64,000 nt of DNA from Linnemannia schmuckeri (Eukaryota > Mortierellomycota > Mortierellomycetes > Mortierellales > Mortierellaceae): contig JANATG010000007.1 of the NCBI GenBank assembly GCA_029449235.1, positions 1,674,001 through 1,738,000 of the forward strand. Direction: 5' to 3'. The position numbers and the translations under genes were made by a program. The notes below the pieces were generated by a model that made no database searches, was not told the origin of the DNA, and saw only the letters and a program-made list of their open reading frames with translations. Numbering within the stretch: the first letter of the stretch is position 1; every line of letters begins with the position of its first letter. Shown here piece by piece: positions 43,741 to 56,847 of this stretch.

Positions 43741-46356
43741 AGATAGACATTCTAGTAAGAGACTACATTTACATTCATCCCAAAAACCACGAGTGCAAAG
43801 AGCATGTCTACTGCTACATTTTTTTACCGTACCGCTTTGAGGAAAGAACCCTGAAAATTGGGTCCGTTGTACTTGGAACAAAAGTTCCCCCTTTTGTTCC
43901 ACAAAATGGTCTCTCCACAGGCATGTAATTTTTTTTTTCTACTTGCTTATGGTAACGAGTGGATTTGGGGTATCTGAATACCATTTTATAACCCTTCAAA
44001 TCCAGGGTCACTGAAAGGGAGTAACATGAGTACGAAGTCGACGGCGAGGATGAAGAGGATGAGACCTAAAATTGAAGAGGGGGAAGAGGGGAGAGGAGAG
44101 GAAGGAGAAAAGACGCGACACGGCCATAATGACAGTCAGTACATGTAATGCCTACGAGGAAGGAAAAGCGTGCCGATCGTTAGTGCACGCTATCTAAAGC
44201 ACCCAGACATCCATCCATCATGTATTCTGAATTGAGGGGAAGGAGAAAAAGACGGGGACATCAAAGAAGGAAAGAAAGGCAGGAGAGGGTACAAGAAGAG
44301 GGCTTTCGGCAGTTACTGGAATTAGGCCGAGCGGAGCAAAGCAAAAAGCAAAGCATGCAAAGGGGGATGAAAGTTGGAATGGGTACGTGGGGTGGAGGAA
44401 GGAAATATGGATGGCCTGGTTGAGAGAAGGAGTGTGTGAAGGGAAGCAGAATTGAGGGGACAAAAGAGAGAACGAGAGAAGAGGGTGAATGAGGGGGGGG
44501 GAGGCCAATGCCCTTGTGCGTCTGGGTGAGAGGTGCTCGTTTTTGTTTTGCTAGAAATAGAAAGTAGGGTAAATGAGCGCAGAAAAAAAAAACTTGGAGT
44601 GAACGGGAATAGAACGAGGGATAAGGGGAAGGGGAAGAAAGAGACGAGGGAGGAAGATGATGAGGATGAGGCGAGATGAATAAACGTCTGACGGGCAATT
44701 TTTTTGTTTCTACTTCTCTCGTCTTCCTCCACTGCTTTCTTGATCTTACTTTTAGGACACAGGGGCAGACTGGACTCTTGCTTACCCTGCATTCGTTATC
44801 TTTCTCTTTACTTTTCTTTTCTCCCATGGATTTATCCAATTATTCAGGAGAAAGAGAACAAAGAAACCAACGCGAAAGGGTTGAACAAAATGTAGAAACA
44901 AATAAAGAAGAAAAAAAAAGTGGCTCTGTGGTTTTCTGGATCATCCTTTATTTTTTGTTTCTTTCCCTGAGCTCGTTCTAGTTTTTCGTCCTACCGCGTC
45001 CCACCTGTTCTACTTTGCCAGAAAAAAAAAGTCTCGCCTCTCCAGCATTGACCAACAACAACGACAAAAACCGAACAAAAAGTCCATCATCCCTGCAACC
45101 TGTCGTACAGCCTCAACTCTCTCCCTCAAAGACTCAATGTTTGCGTTTCAATGTGTGTGCATGTTGCTATGTAGCCTTTTCTGGTCCGAGGCACCCACGG
45201 TAAACATGTAGCCTGCCTGTACCCCCCGCAGGGCAAGGCATATTCTTGCATGTCGCATTCATTGTTGCACCCATTTTTTTTTTTTACCTCAAACACTTCT
45301 AAATACATCTTTGTACCTTGCGGTAAGAAAATAGCAAAAAAAAGTCAAAGCGCGCAGCTCCTCCTGCTCCCTTTTTTGCACCATTCTTCTAAAAGAGAGG
45401 TGCGCTGGCCAAAGCGAGTGAGGTGTCGGGCTGAAGGGAGGAAGTCGACCTGGGTCTCTCATTCATTCATTCCCTTCCCCCTCAACCCCCTGAAAAATGG
45501 TAAACGCTCAGCCAGGGCAAAGGAATAGGAGAAAAAAAAAGATAATCCGTACCGATGAGCATAGAAGGAGAGGGTGTGGCGAAGGGATTGAGCTCATTTT
45601 TGTCCCTAATGTATCAGTTTGAACCAGGCTCAGAGTTGGCACAGAGCGGTTCTGTGACGACAGTACTGAATTGGGAAATGAAGGGAATGAAGGGACGCGT
45701 GTGCGAAAGACACAGTTGATTGATTGAGCACCGGAACAGCACGCATGAGCGCACGGTGGAACGTGGAGTTGAAAGCGTGAACGTGAGCGCAGCAAAAAAA
45801 AAAAAAAAAAACGCGTTGTATTTCACCTTTTTCGCCCCTCTGCTGACTATAAGAAAATTGATCGATCTTCGCCCAAAGGAGGGCGTGAGGGGGAAGGAAA
45901 AAAAACTATCTTAAAAAGTTTTTGTAGTGTCCCACACAGTGCCCAGTCCATTGTGTTGTTCATTCAAGAAGAGGGAGGACGACAGAGAGAGTGAGGGGAG
46001 AAATTAGTGGGAAGAAGGGAAAAGAGAGGGAGGAGAGATGACGGAAAGAGGCCCCTTCTTTGGGAGGATGGGAAGAGACGAACAGATGGGCCAACCCATT
46101 TTTCAGGGGCAGGGGAGGGACTGAGGGAAGATGAGAAACAGCAACAACAAAAAGCAAACAACAACAAGGAAATAAGGGGTGCCGTGGGGGAAGAATAGAG
46201 AATAGGGAGTGAAAAATGAAAGGAGTTAATCCCATAGACGGGTGTCAAAGGGAAAAAATGAATGAAAAAGGGGATGGAGCATCGACCTTTCGTGTCTAGG
46301 AACGCGAGTCTTGTGTCCTCTTGTTGATTTGTATTTGTTACTCTCTGTCATAAAGG

Positions 46357-46421
46357 TTGTTGTCGTTAATGGTGTTCGCCGCCTTAATGCAAAAAGCATT
46401 GACCACCATTAACGACAACAA
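46357..46421. repeat. Perfect 18-bp inverted repeat with inner 5-bp stem
   Basis: TTGTTGTCGTTAATGGTG (46,357-46,374) is exactly complementary to CACCATTAACGACAACAA (46,404-46,421). Within the 29-base loop, AATGC (46,386-46,390) pairs with GCATT (46,396-46,400). The DNA could form a cruciform, or an RNA hairpin if transcribed. Confidence 0.85.
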
Positions 46422-49193
46422 TCACTACAGAAACTACAACAACATCATAAAACCATCAAAGCAGATGACCAACAATTAGAGACAGGTGCGTACAGACAGA
46501 CAGACAAGGGACTGTGCATTAGGCTGTTGCGTCGTTCTCGATTCTTCCATTTGCAGCTAATTACATTCTTCTGAGAGCTCTTCATCTAGCAATTACACAC
46601 TCGCCTTTGCCACTAGGTGATGAACAGCTTAACATGGACAGCCAACAATAAGAACATATATCTGTTTTAGGCAACTAAAAAAACAATGAGCATAGCATCG
46701 ACAATGACGGGACTACGCCGAACTCACAGTTTCATAAAAAGGGTGAGGAGTTGCTGTATATGAACAAAGAGCTTTAAAATGCCCAAGACAGTAGTGCGAG
46801 ATTAGGAGTAAGAAAGAGAAAAAAATTAGCCCGTAGACTTACACTCCGGCAATAGAAAAATTTCGACAGCTGAGCGAACGAGGGATCGACTCTCCTTCAT
46901 TTTCTCTTCTTAAACGTGGACAAGAAGCTCCTATTCATTTTTAGTCTCTTCCCCTTCATTTCTTAATGCGAGTGACTTCAACTACATACTCTCACAAAAA
47001 AGAAAACAAAAGAGCTCGGAAGAATGTGCCATCGCAACAAATACAAGACCTACAAACTTACCTCCCGAAAGTGTTTCATAATTAGAAAATGGGGGATGGA
47101 CTTGCTCACCTACACCCATACTTCTGCGTTGGGTATTTTTTCTCTTTTTTCATTCTCTTTTTTTTTCATGGGACCTCTTCTGTTGTTTACCCCTAACAAA
47201 ACAAACGCATCATCAGCAAACACAAACTCATTCAAGGGGTGAAAGGGGAGTAGTCATTGCATGTTCAATTGGGGTGACATGGTGAGAGACGAAGTAGACA
47301 AAGGAGGACATCCGATGGACAATTACACAACTGTCAAATTGAGTGTCTATGTGCATGTTGCCCTAGCATCCTAAACACCCACCAGCTGGGGACTTTAGGG
47401 AGTGAGGGAAGCGAAAGAGGAAGTGGAAGAAGGTGAATAAAGGGAGAGGGAGAGACGGGCGTCATTGATGGATAAGCTGGTTTTTTGTTGTTTTCACGCG
47501 TTTGATCAGCTCCGCGCATTCGAAAAATGTGGCTCGTGCCATCTGTGTTTCGTTATTTTCATTTTAGATCCCATTGGTGGATGTTATTCTCCCTCTTTCC
47601 CCCTTTGTCGACACCGGCCTGTCTTTTCTAGCTTTTTGTTTGCCCCATAGGTAAGTGAATGGGAAGAAGCTAAATGAAAGGCACCGCACCGAAAAAGAGA
47701 TGAGGAATTGGAGGAAGAAGGAACCTGAATTCATTATCTCTCGTTCTCTTTCATTCTTTCTCTCTCGTTCTCTCAATGCTCTCTCCCTGCACCATGCTAT
47801 CCGTTGATGCAAGTTGCAGTAAGCCAACAAGAACACACTGTGGCCTTCCTCTTAACCTCTCCTCCTTGTTTTTGTCACCGCCGTCTCCGCGTCTTTTTTT
47901 TACATCACTTCACATTCACCTTTACCTCGTCACCCCTCTGCCAAGTTCAAAAATAACCAAACTCTTCATTTCATTCTCTCATTCTAGGAGAAGAGGAGGA
48001 AGAAAAAAAAGAGGATTGCTCTATCGATATAAGCTGAAGTCCAATCACCATCATTGTCTACTCCAAACTCAAGCCCAGCTTCTGGGTCCATAACCTTCAC
48101 TCCTTTTTAACGTATATTTTCTTTGATCTTGTTGATTCTTCCGCATCATACACACGCTGTCCATAAATCAAAAATATCACCCCCTCACCTCGCGTCCTTG
48201 ACTATTTGCTCTCGCACACTCTCTCTAATTCACCAATGCATTAATGAAAACGATCCGTGGGCCCATTTGTTCATGCAAGGTAGATTCGTAGTGGCACAAT
48301 CTTTTGATTTCTCACTTTCATTCTGACCGTTCCAGATCACTCAATCTTCTCAATGAGCCCAGCCAGGTGTTTATTGTTCTCGAACATGTACAGCGAGTAC
48401 AGTACATCAATCATTACGATGGCGGCATTTAAATGTCTAACGGTCTTGCTCATCTCATTCTTGGCCTGCATGCCCCCTCTTTCCAACAGCCAATAGTCAA
48501 ATGGTCAAACAAACATCCGCCTAGGCCTCTTTTTTACCCCTTCATGCAAGCCATGCATATGTCTCAAGGTCCTACCGCAGGCATTTTTGCATGAAGCAAT
48601 TTCGAACGTGCATAACAAACACTTGCCCCCCGATAAGGTACCTGACTTGACATAAAGGCCTTTGTGTTTGTCTTCCGTCTAGAACTAAAATTATCATCAA
48701 AAAACAAATGTTGTCGACGCCCACGATGAAGAGAGCATGCTCAGCAATGAATAGCCTTTTTTTGCTTTTTTTCCACACAGGCCAACAACTATCAATCAAT
48801 AAGGAACCACCCCCTTACTTGTATGTTGTTGGTTGATGCTTTTGGTGCAACCTCAAGGGGGATGAGGATAGCAGATGGCGGATAGCGGATGATAGACGGA
48901 TCCAAATACATCACCATGTGGCTCCCATTGTTTTTGAGAGCGGAGAAAGTTGTTTCAGGCCATTGGGGGGCTTTTTTTGGATCAGCTCAAGGGGGGAGGA
49001 GAGGAGGGATACAAGTCTAGACTTCTGAAGCATGCAGGGGGGCACGGGTATGGCGCAAGAAAAGTACCTAACTGGTGGCGATGGCGTCGACGTACAAGAA
49101 GCGAAAAAAAATCCAATTTTAATCATGCTATGTTACAACTGATAGAAGGAATGGGGTATGATGGGCAATCAAAAACGGATGAAGGAAAAAGGC

Positions 49194-52100
49194 CTAAAAG
49201 ATGTACATGGACTGGGCAAGAGGCAAGGTATCGGCAGGCTTGACCATATCACTGATCATGATCCCCTCAACGCTAACCTCGAACGACTCTGGATCGACTT
49301 CGACCACCGGACAGACATCGTTCAGTTTCATGTCCGCCTTGGAGATATCTCTGCACTTGCGGATTGCCTCAACTCGCTTCTTCAGTCCATACTCCTTGCC
49401 ACGGTTCAACTCGACTGCTGCTTGGGACATGAAAATAATCGAATTTGCGGCGGCCGCACTGCCGATGGCACCAAACATGGGTCGCAGGATGATTGGCTGG
49501 GTCGAGGGGATACTGCCGTTGGCTAGACCCATTGCCGAGAAGGTCACTACACCCGACTTGAGGACATGCGTGGGTTTGGATCCAAAACTGGCTGGTTCAT
49601 ACATGACTAAGTCTGCCACTTTGCCAATCTCAATCGAACCCACCAAATGCGAAATTCCATGAGCCACAGCACTAATGATAAAGGAAAGGTCATCGTGTTA
49701 GAAAACGCAGTAAAGATGAACATGTCATACATTTCCTCCCTTTTCTTTCTTGGTAATGATGACTTACGGATTGATAGTGTACTTGGCAACGTAGCGCTTG
49801 ACACGGAAGTTATCGGCCGTGGTTTTGAAGGCACCCTGGTCCTCGTCATCAATATGTCCACGAACCTGCTTCATCCGATCAGCAAGCATCCAAGTGCGCC
49901 CGACCACCTCTCCAATGCGTCCCATGGCCTGTGCATCACTGCTGATCATACTGATTGCTCCCATGTCGTGCAGACAGCCCTCGGCTGCAATAGTTTCGCC
50001 GCGGATACGACTTTCGGCAAAGTGGACGTCCTCAGGCAGGTTCTTATCCAGGTGGTGGCAGACCATCAACATGTCGATGTGCTCGTCTAGCGTGTTCTTG
50101 GTAAATGGCAGTGTAGGGGTAGTACTTGAGGGAAGGACATTGGGCTGACCGCAGACAGTTATAATGTCGGGAGCGTGTCCTCCTCCAGCACCCTCAGTGT
50201 GATAGGTGTGGATGGTGCGTCCCTTGATGGCGCCGACAGTTGACTGAACAAATCCAGCCTCGTTCAGTGTGTCAGTATGGATTGTCGCCTAAACAAAGTG
50301 ACAAAATGATTGTCGCATTTTCTATTCGTTAGTGAAATTCATGTGCATTTTTACGTCTCCTTCAGTCATTCAGTTCAAAGTCACTCGCTTTTGTTTTTTC
50401 GGTATTCCTAATTCTTACCTGGACATCGTACATATCGCAAGCAGTCAAGCAGTTGTCGATTGCAGCTGGGGTTGTGCCCCAATCCTCGTGAAGCTTCAAT
50501 CCAATGACTCCGGCCTTGACCTGGTCATGAATACCGTTCAAATGCGCCGTGTTACCCTTGCCAGTGATGCCAATGTTGATAGGCGAAGCGTCAGTGGCCT
50601 GCATCATCATCTTGATGAATTCAGCAGCAGGTGTACAGGTCGTTGCGTTGGATCCGGTGTTGGGCCCAGTTCCTCCACCAATCAAGGTTGTCAGGCCCGA
50701 CGTCAGTGCCTCCTCGATGAGCTGTGGACAGATGTAGTGGACGTGCGTATCAATGCCTCCAGCGACAACGATTTGATGCTCTCCTGCCATGACCTCCGTC
50801 GACACGCCCACCACCATGTTTGGCATCACTCCCTCCATCACGTCCGGGTTTCCTGCCTTGCCGATTCCAGAAATAACACCATTCTTGACTCCAATATCAG
50901 CCTATCGTCGTCGTCCATTGGTTTTGAGAAAAAGAAAAGGAGGGGTATGTTAGCAAAAGCAATACACAAAGATCATCCCCTTGAAGGAAAAAAAAAGATG
51001 GAAGGGGTCACAACAACTTATTTTCGTTTCTTTCGAATGAGCCTTTTTCTTCTTCGCATTGGTCCATGTTGCATATTGCATGTCGCAGGTCGCAGGGCGC
51101 ATATTACTTGTTTGTTTACCTTGTAGATTCCAGTATAGTCAAGAACAATGCAGTTTGTGATCACAAGGTCCAACGCTTCGCTGTCAGGGACTCCATTGGC
51201 CTGGCCCATTCCCTCTCGCAAAACCTTGCCTCCTCCAAACTTGCACTCATCGCCATAGTGGGTAAAGTCCTTCTCAATCTCAATCCACAGATCAGTGTCG
51301 CCCAGTCGGACTCGATCGCCTGTTGTGGGTCCATAGAAGGATTGGTAGACCTCCCTTGGGATCTGATACTCTGGAAGCTCCTTGGCGTTCAAGGCGGGCG
51401 ATTGTTCCATGTGTGCAAAGTTCTTGGCGACCAAATTTGTCATGATCTCACTCAGTCTCTCGGAATTGACTGTTCCTGTTGCGAGGTTGTTACCTCCAGA
51501 GATCCGCTTGTTTCCTGCAATGCTGACGATTGTTACTGTGTTTTTCTCGCCGGGCTCGAATCTAATGGCGGATCCTGCGGGAATGTCCAGTCGACGACCA
51601 TACGCTAGAGCACGATCCATTTTGAGGGCGCTGTTAGCCTCAATCAAATGGAAGTGAGAACCGACCTAGAATGCAGTAAAAGTATAAAATAGAGTGCATT
51701 AGTGTACAAATGCGGGAAGGAGAGTTCGTCCGTGGGTTATACAAAAGGAAATAATCACGAGGAGCGCATGTATGGCTGTTGCCTATCATGGCATAAGACG
51801 TCTATCGCCCGCATGAGATAGATCCAACACTATGAAATAAAGACAGCAGAGATTTGGCCAATTGACGAATCACAGACAAAGGGGGAGACAGAAATACGAG
51901 TGCCGTCCTCATATTTCGCTATCATATCGCAACCCCACTCATGCACGAGTGGTATCACAATGGCACATATGGGCACCATTCCTTGAAGGTGTAGGGGGAA
52001 TGCGTGTAGACAAAGAAAAAAGTATCACCAATGATGCATACGTGCGCCATGCCTTCACTTGTTCTTTCTCCCATCCCGTTCACAAAAAAAAAAAGAGCTG

Positions 52101-53149
52101 ACAACTCTAAATCGCAATCGCGGACGAAAAAAGAAAGCAAACCAATAAAGCAGGGTCCAGACAGTCCCCGAAAAGTCCGATAGTGTCCTCGTGTTTAGCG
52201 TCGAAGTAAAAGGGGAAAATACGGAAAGGCTTCTTTTTTTGTTATCCTTCACGCGAGTCGATCGCTGCCCCGACTGGGTCCCACTTGCTGTTTTGTCATA
52301 TGAAAAGAAAATAAAAACCCAAAACCATAATCCAGAAAATCAGAAAGACCTCTTGTCCAGTCCAGCCTTTTGATATCGTAGATACCCACAAGAGCAACAG
52401 CGACAGTAACAACCCTTTGCGAACAGTAGCAAATGGAATAAGGACTAATGAACGAGTGAACTCATAAAGGAGCTTCTCAGACCTCTCCGAATCCCTTGGT
52501 CCGGATGAACAATGCAATAAATAAAGAAGGAAGAAAGAAAAAACAGTGCGCGTGCAGCACGATTGACGTAAAAAATGTATCACAGATGGCCGCTGAACAA
52601 ATAAAGACAGCTGAAGAGAAGAATCACACTCACCAGGATAGGTCGGTCGCCTGTGTTGGTGATCTCTAGACGGAACCGCTGACGACCCTTGTTGAGGGTA
52701 AGTGTGCCCGGCGCGGTAACAATGGCTCCTGGTGGGTGAACAAAGGTCGCCTCCTCGATATCTGTAATTGGAGGGAAATACCGGTCGACATCTGGGATGG
52801 GCAAGAAGGACCCATGGAGGGCGAGTTCGAGGTTTCCATTCTCGTTGCTGATGGGGTCATGGACGGTGACCAGCTTGGTGCCATCAGGGAAGGTGCCTTC
52901 GATCTGGACTTCATGCACTGTCTCTGCAACGCCTGGCATGACCTGTCGCCGACCTAGAAGCTGCTTGCCTAGATCCATCAGGTCTGCCACGGAATGGCGG
53001 CCGTCGCGGATGAACTCTGCGAGCTGACTGGCGATTAGGGCGACGGTCTCTGTGTGATTGAGTCGCAGACCTCTTGCTAGCCGCTTTTGTGCGAGGAATC
53101 CGACCTGGTGAAGGACCAGCTTGTCAAGTTCGCGGGGGACCAGCTTCAT
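49194..53149 (-). CDS. URE1: Urease (single-chain, nickel-dependent)
   Basis: Five exons on the minus strand: 53149-52634, 51665-51120, 50901-50419, 50288-49768 and 49671-49194; 847 residues. It fuses the gamma, beta and alpha parts of bacterial urease, as in fungi and plants. Residues align with jack-bean urease without offset: nickel ligands His407 and His409 (DTHVHYICPQ), carbamylated Lys490 (GLKLHEDWG), His519 (ATIHTD), His545 (HTYHTEG), Asp633 (ISSDAQAMGR), and the mobile-flap Cys592-His593 (MLMVCHHLD). It splits urea to ammonia and carbamate in the cytosol. The first intron (968 bases) is unusually long. UreG, which loads its nickel, is the divergent neighbour. All catalytic residues are present, so it should be active once matured. 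Confidence 0.97.
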
Positions 53150-54889
53150 CTTGTGTTATTTGAGTTAAGAGTGTCTCGTGTATGTATGAATGTGGGGCGG
53201 AGAGAAGCGAGCCCGGAAATTAAGCAGGTGCGATGGTCTAAAAAAAAAGAGGGAATGCTCAGCCGGGATAGCGGATAGGACTTGATGAAAGGGATAGAGA
53301 CAAAAGGTCTAGACAAGTGAGGGGAGGAGGGAATTGGAGGAGAGGAGATGAAGAGAGGAGGCAAGAGAGGCGAAGATGAAGGAGAGAGACGAAGGATGAA
53401 TAAAGGAAAAGAAAAGAAGAGTGAGAGAAAAAGAAAAAAAAAACGAGAAGAAATGTCTGGAAAGTGATTTTTTTATTTTGAGGGTAAACTGAGAGACATT
53501 TGTTATCAAACAGCTGTTTGATATGGATGTCGTAGACATGACTACACACCACGCAGAGGAAGGCAAACGCACACAACTTTTGCTCAAACACATGTACTCC
53601 CCAGGCAAAGGATGTAATAAACAACAAGCGTTGTACTTTTCGACGCTTTCTCTTTTCGTTTTTTTGCTCCTTTCCCTTCTTGACTTATGTCTGTAAGTAC
53701 CGTATCCCTTCTTCCCCATCCCGTCCCATGTTGATCCTCGCTCGCTGACAGGTTCTTCACATACAAGCAACTCACGAAACTTTGTCGAACAACTCCTTAC
53801 ATGAACATTTTAGTCGAGGAGATTCTAGTCTTTCTGACCCATGCCTAGGAAAAAGAGAGGCGAGCTGAGCAATGAAGCATGTAAGGTGGAGGGATGGGAA
53901 AATCGGGTTCCATCATCCGAGAGATGAGGCGCTGCATGCGCAGCTTTACAGTGTCTTGTATATTTTGCCACCATACCTTTGGCAGGGTCATAAACATTTG
54001 CAGTTGAGGTTCATCCGGAAATGAGGAAAAGGAAAAAAAAAGCGCGCTAATGCGGTGGACGCTTTGATTACGATGCATCATCTCTGACCATAAAAGGGCC
54101 TTCTTCTCTCCCCGCAGGCTGCTTTAACCTGTCGTTCAAATCAGGAAATGTGTGTGCATGTTTGCCCGTCTTGCTTCATTTGGGTTGCGAGGGAATTTGC
54201 GGTGAAAAAAAAGTTGAAGGGTTGCCGTCGGAAGCACATTAGTTTTAACCGACCTACCCACACCACGAACCTAATTCTCCCTTCCCTTTGTCTTCATCTC
54301 TTTAATGAAAAGATTTATGATAAGCGCAAGCAAAAATAGAGCTCGCTTTCCTCTTTCTCCTCTTCTCGACATAATTTCCGGCATTTTCTCCTGTTCAATA
54401 TGCAAACAAGTTGTTGAATGCCTTCTTTTTCTTGATTCTTTTGCAGCTTTTCGGGGCTGCCTAGCATTTTTCATCCTTATACCATTCTCTCCTTTTTTTG
54501 AAGTATGATGGCAATATTTGTCCGTATTGATGTGCTGTACATGATCACGTAGTTGTTGTTGTCTGTTTTGTGTCTACAATTGCCTGGACTTTATCCTTGC
54601 TTGTTCCTTGTCATTTGGTGGCAGTAGCCAACAGTGCTGCATAGAAGTATGACATGAAGAAGGTGCGCGCGCGCGCGTGCGTGTGTGTGTGAGTGTTCGT
54701 TGATACCATGTCAAATCACGTATGAATGTCTGCTCACGTACGCCTTAAACCCTATTCAAAAAGGGTCTCTTCCCTTCTTATCATTTACACCTTTTCTCCT
54801 CTTCACACTCTCTTTTATCACGCCTCTTTCTTTCCCTCTTTCTTTTTCACTCTTCACCCACTCAACAACGCCAATTATAACAAACAAAG
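53150..54889. promoter_or_regulatory. Divergent intergenic region between urease and UreG
   Basis: 1.74 kb separating two divergent, functionally linked genes. A minus-strand frame at 53,845-54,081 is partly protein-like but unidentified. A 29-base alternating purine-pyrimidine tract sits at 54,663-54,691, about 200 bases from the UreG start. A CT-rich stretch (54,770-54,860) leads into the UreG ATG. Shared regulation is inferred, not shown. Confidence 0.5.
54663..54691. repeat. Alternating CG/TG dinucleotide tract
   Basis: A 29-base strictly alternating purine-pyrimidine run of GC then GT units. Such tracts can adopt Z-DNA under negative supercoiling, and it sits in the UreG promoter region. 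Confidence 0.85.
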
Positions 54890-56528
54890 ATGTCTTGCCG
54901 CTTCGAAAAACACGGCTCAACCGCCTTAGGAGCCTCCGGTGGCCATGACCACAGCCACAGTCATGACCACGACCACGACGGAAGTAATTCTCATTCACAT
55001 GACCACGCAGGCCATGACCATGCCGGTGCTCATTCCCACAGCCATGATGGACCCAAGTTGACCTCCAGCCAAAAGTACAACCTCACAAAGTACGACGGCT
55101 GGACTCAGGCCGATATTGACCATGGTCACCGTCATGAGCAGATTGATACTGCCGGCAAGTTTGTCGAACGCTCTTTGCCCGTCTACGATAACCGTGATTG
55201 GGAGGAGCGTACTTTCACTGTTGGTATTGGAGGGTAAGTCAGTGAATTCTTTTCTGTCTGGTCACTTTGCAATTTTTCTTTTGTTTTATCCTTGTCATTT
55301 TTCAGGGTCGGCCTTTTCATCATGTCAAAGGGATGGCGTTTGGTGTTTGGTGTGAGCAATTAGGAGCTGTGAGTAAGCCGCCCAGAGGAGGGTGGGAATT
55401 GAAATTTCATGCAATGGTTGTTCCACTTGCCACTTTTTCACACATCAAGTCCTGTACATTTTCTTTTATCATTCAGGGGGGCAGGATGAATCTGATTGTG
55501 ATATGAGTGAGTGGTTGTGGTTCGTTCAGTGGATTGCGGGGAACTTCACCATTTTGCTTTCTTTCAGGACTGTTTCCAGTCTTACAAAAAAGAAAGAGAC
55601 CGGAATCAAGTCGTTCCTTCTTTCTCTCTATGTGCATGTGATTCGCGATTCAGCAAATCATAGTCACTCAAAATCGTATCCCAGCTCTGCGTTACTCATC
55701 TTTATCTTCTTTTGCTTTTTAGTCCCGTCGGATCGGGCAAGACGGCATTGATGTTAGAGTTGTGCAGGAGATTGTCCAAGGACTACAGCCTGGCCTGTGT
55801 GACCAACGACATCTTCACCACCGAGGATACCGACTTCTTGGTCAGGAACAAGGCCCTAGAAGATCCCGAGAGGATTGTGGCCATCGAGACCGGTGGATGC
55901 CCCCACGCCGCCATTCGTGAGGACATTTCGGCCAACCTGGCGGCATTGGAGCAGTTGCAAGCAAAGTTCAATCCAGAGTTGTTGCTCATCGAGAGTGGTG
56001 GCGATAACCTGGCCGCCAACTATTCCCGCGAGTTGGCTGATTATATCATCTATGGTACGTCTCTCCTTTTTATACATTGGGCTGTAATCTGTTTTGAGAA
56101 AGAGGAAAAGGCTCTGACGTTATTTATGCTTCTTCGTTGACTGTGTTATTAGTTATTGATGTTGCCGGAGGAGACAAGGTTCCTCGCAAGGGAGGTCCAG
56201 GAACAAGCCAGTCAGACTTGCTGGTCATCAACAAGGTACAAATTAGAACGATCCGCCATCCTCGAACCAATCTCTGTATTTACACTGATAGTCGTTCTCC
56301 AATTTTTTGATTCTAATCAATCCATGACGCGCTATTTGTCACTCATATTCAAAATAGACCGATCTGGCAGAGATTGTAGGTGCCAATTTGGATGTGATGG
56401 CCAGGGATTCGGCCAAGATGCGCGGACCTGGTCCCACAGTGTTTGCTCAGGTCAAGAACGGCGTCGGTTTGGACTCCATCATCGAACACATCCTAAGTGC
56501 CTACAATGAGAGTGGTGCTCGCAAGTAG
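54890..56528 (+). CDS. UREG: Urease accessory GTPase UreG with His-rich N-terminus
   Basis: Four exons, 54890-55233, 55723-56054, 56153-56235 and 56358-56528, give 309 residues. Residues 18-57 hold about fourteen histidines in HD and HSH repeats, a nickel-binding extension found in eukaryotic UreG and in HypB. The GTPase core has the P-loop GPVGSGKT (115-122), TNDIFTTED, the ETGGCPH signature that binds metal, ESGGDNL, and the VINKTDL base-specificity motif. UreG hydrolyses GTP to deliver nickel to apo-urease. It diverges from the urease gene, a pairing that fits their joint role. It converges with SEC23. The first intron is long (489 bases). Confidence 0.95.
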
Positions 56529-56847
56529 TGTGTTGTTTTTCTCACAGTCAAGAAAGTAAAGCCAAAAAACGACAAGACCATGAACATCATGAAAATTGTG
56601 TGTCCGATTGACACTCTTTATGGATTTCTTGCTTGCATTCGTCATGTCTTATACTCCTATCATCCCTATATATCCTCGCAAAATTGGTATACTAAATCTA
56701 AGAGGTTCCAGCAACCACCAACCTGGAAAAGAAGAGAGAGAAAAAAAAGAGCATTAGTTAAGTAGTCTTTGAGCCTATTCAAGTAATAGCAAACCAAATC
56801 AAATGAATGGCCATTAATTTTTTTTAAAAAAACGCGGAAGGCAAAGC
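56529..56847. other. Convergent 3' intergenic region between UreG and SEC23
   Basis: About 320 bases of presumed 3' UTR. Only short meaningless frames; nothing else seen. Confidence 0.5.

Larger units (their letters stand above)
41007..49193. other. Gene desert of about 8.2 kb
   Basis: No convincing protein or RNA gene found. Much of 41,000-46,250 is purine-rich on the plus strand, so that minus-strand frames read as runs of Ser, Leu, Pro and Phe (for example 42,153-42,719), which are rejected. Simple runs occur (A17 near 45,793). A perfect 18-bp stem hairpin lies at 46,357-46,421. A small frame at 43,576-43,740 is basic and unidentified. The region could hold long 5' UTR and regulatory DNA for the zinc-finger gene, or unrecognised non-coding transcripts. 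Confidence 0.5.

Noticed and set aside
53845..54081. Small gene between urease and UreG
   Set aside because: The 78-codon minus frame is partly protein-like, but no splice partners, family or conserved motif could be found.
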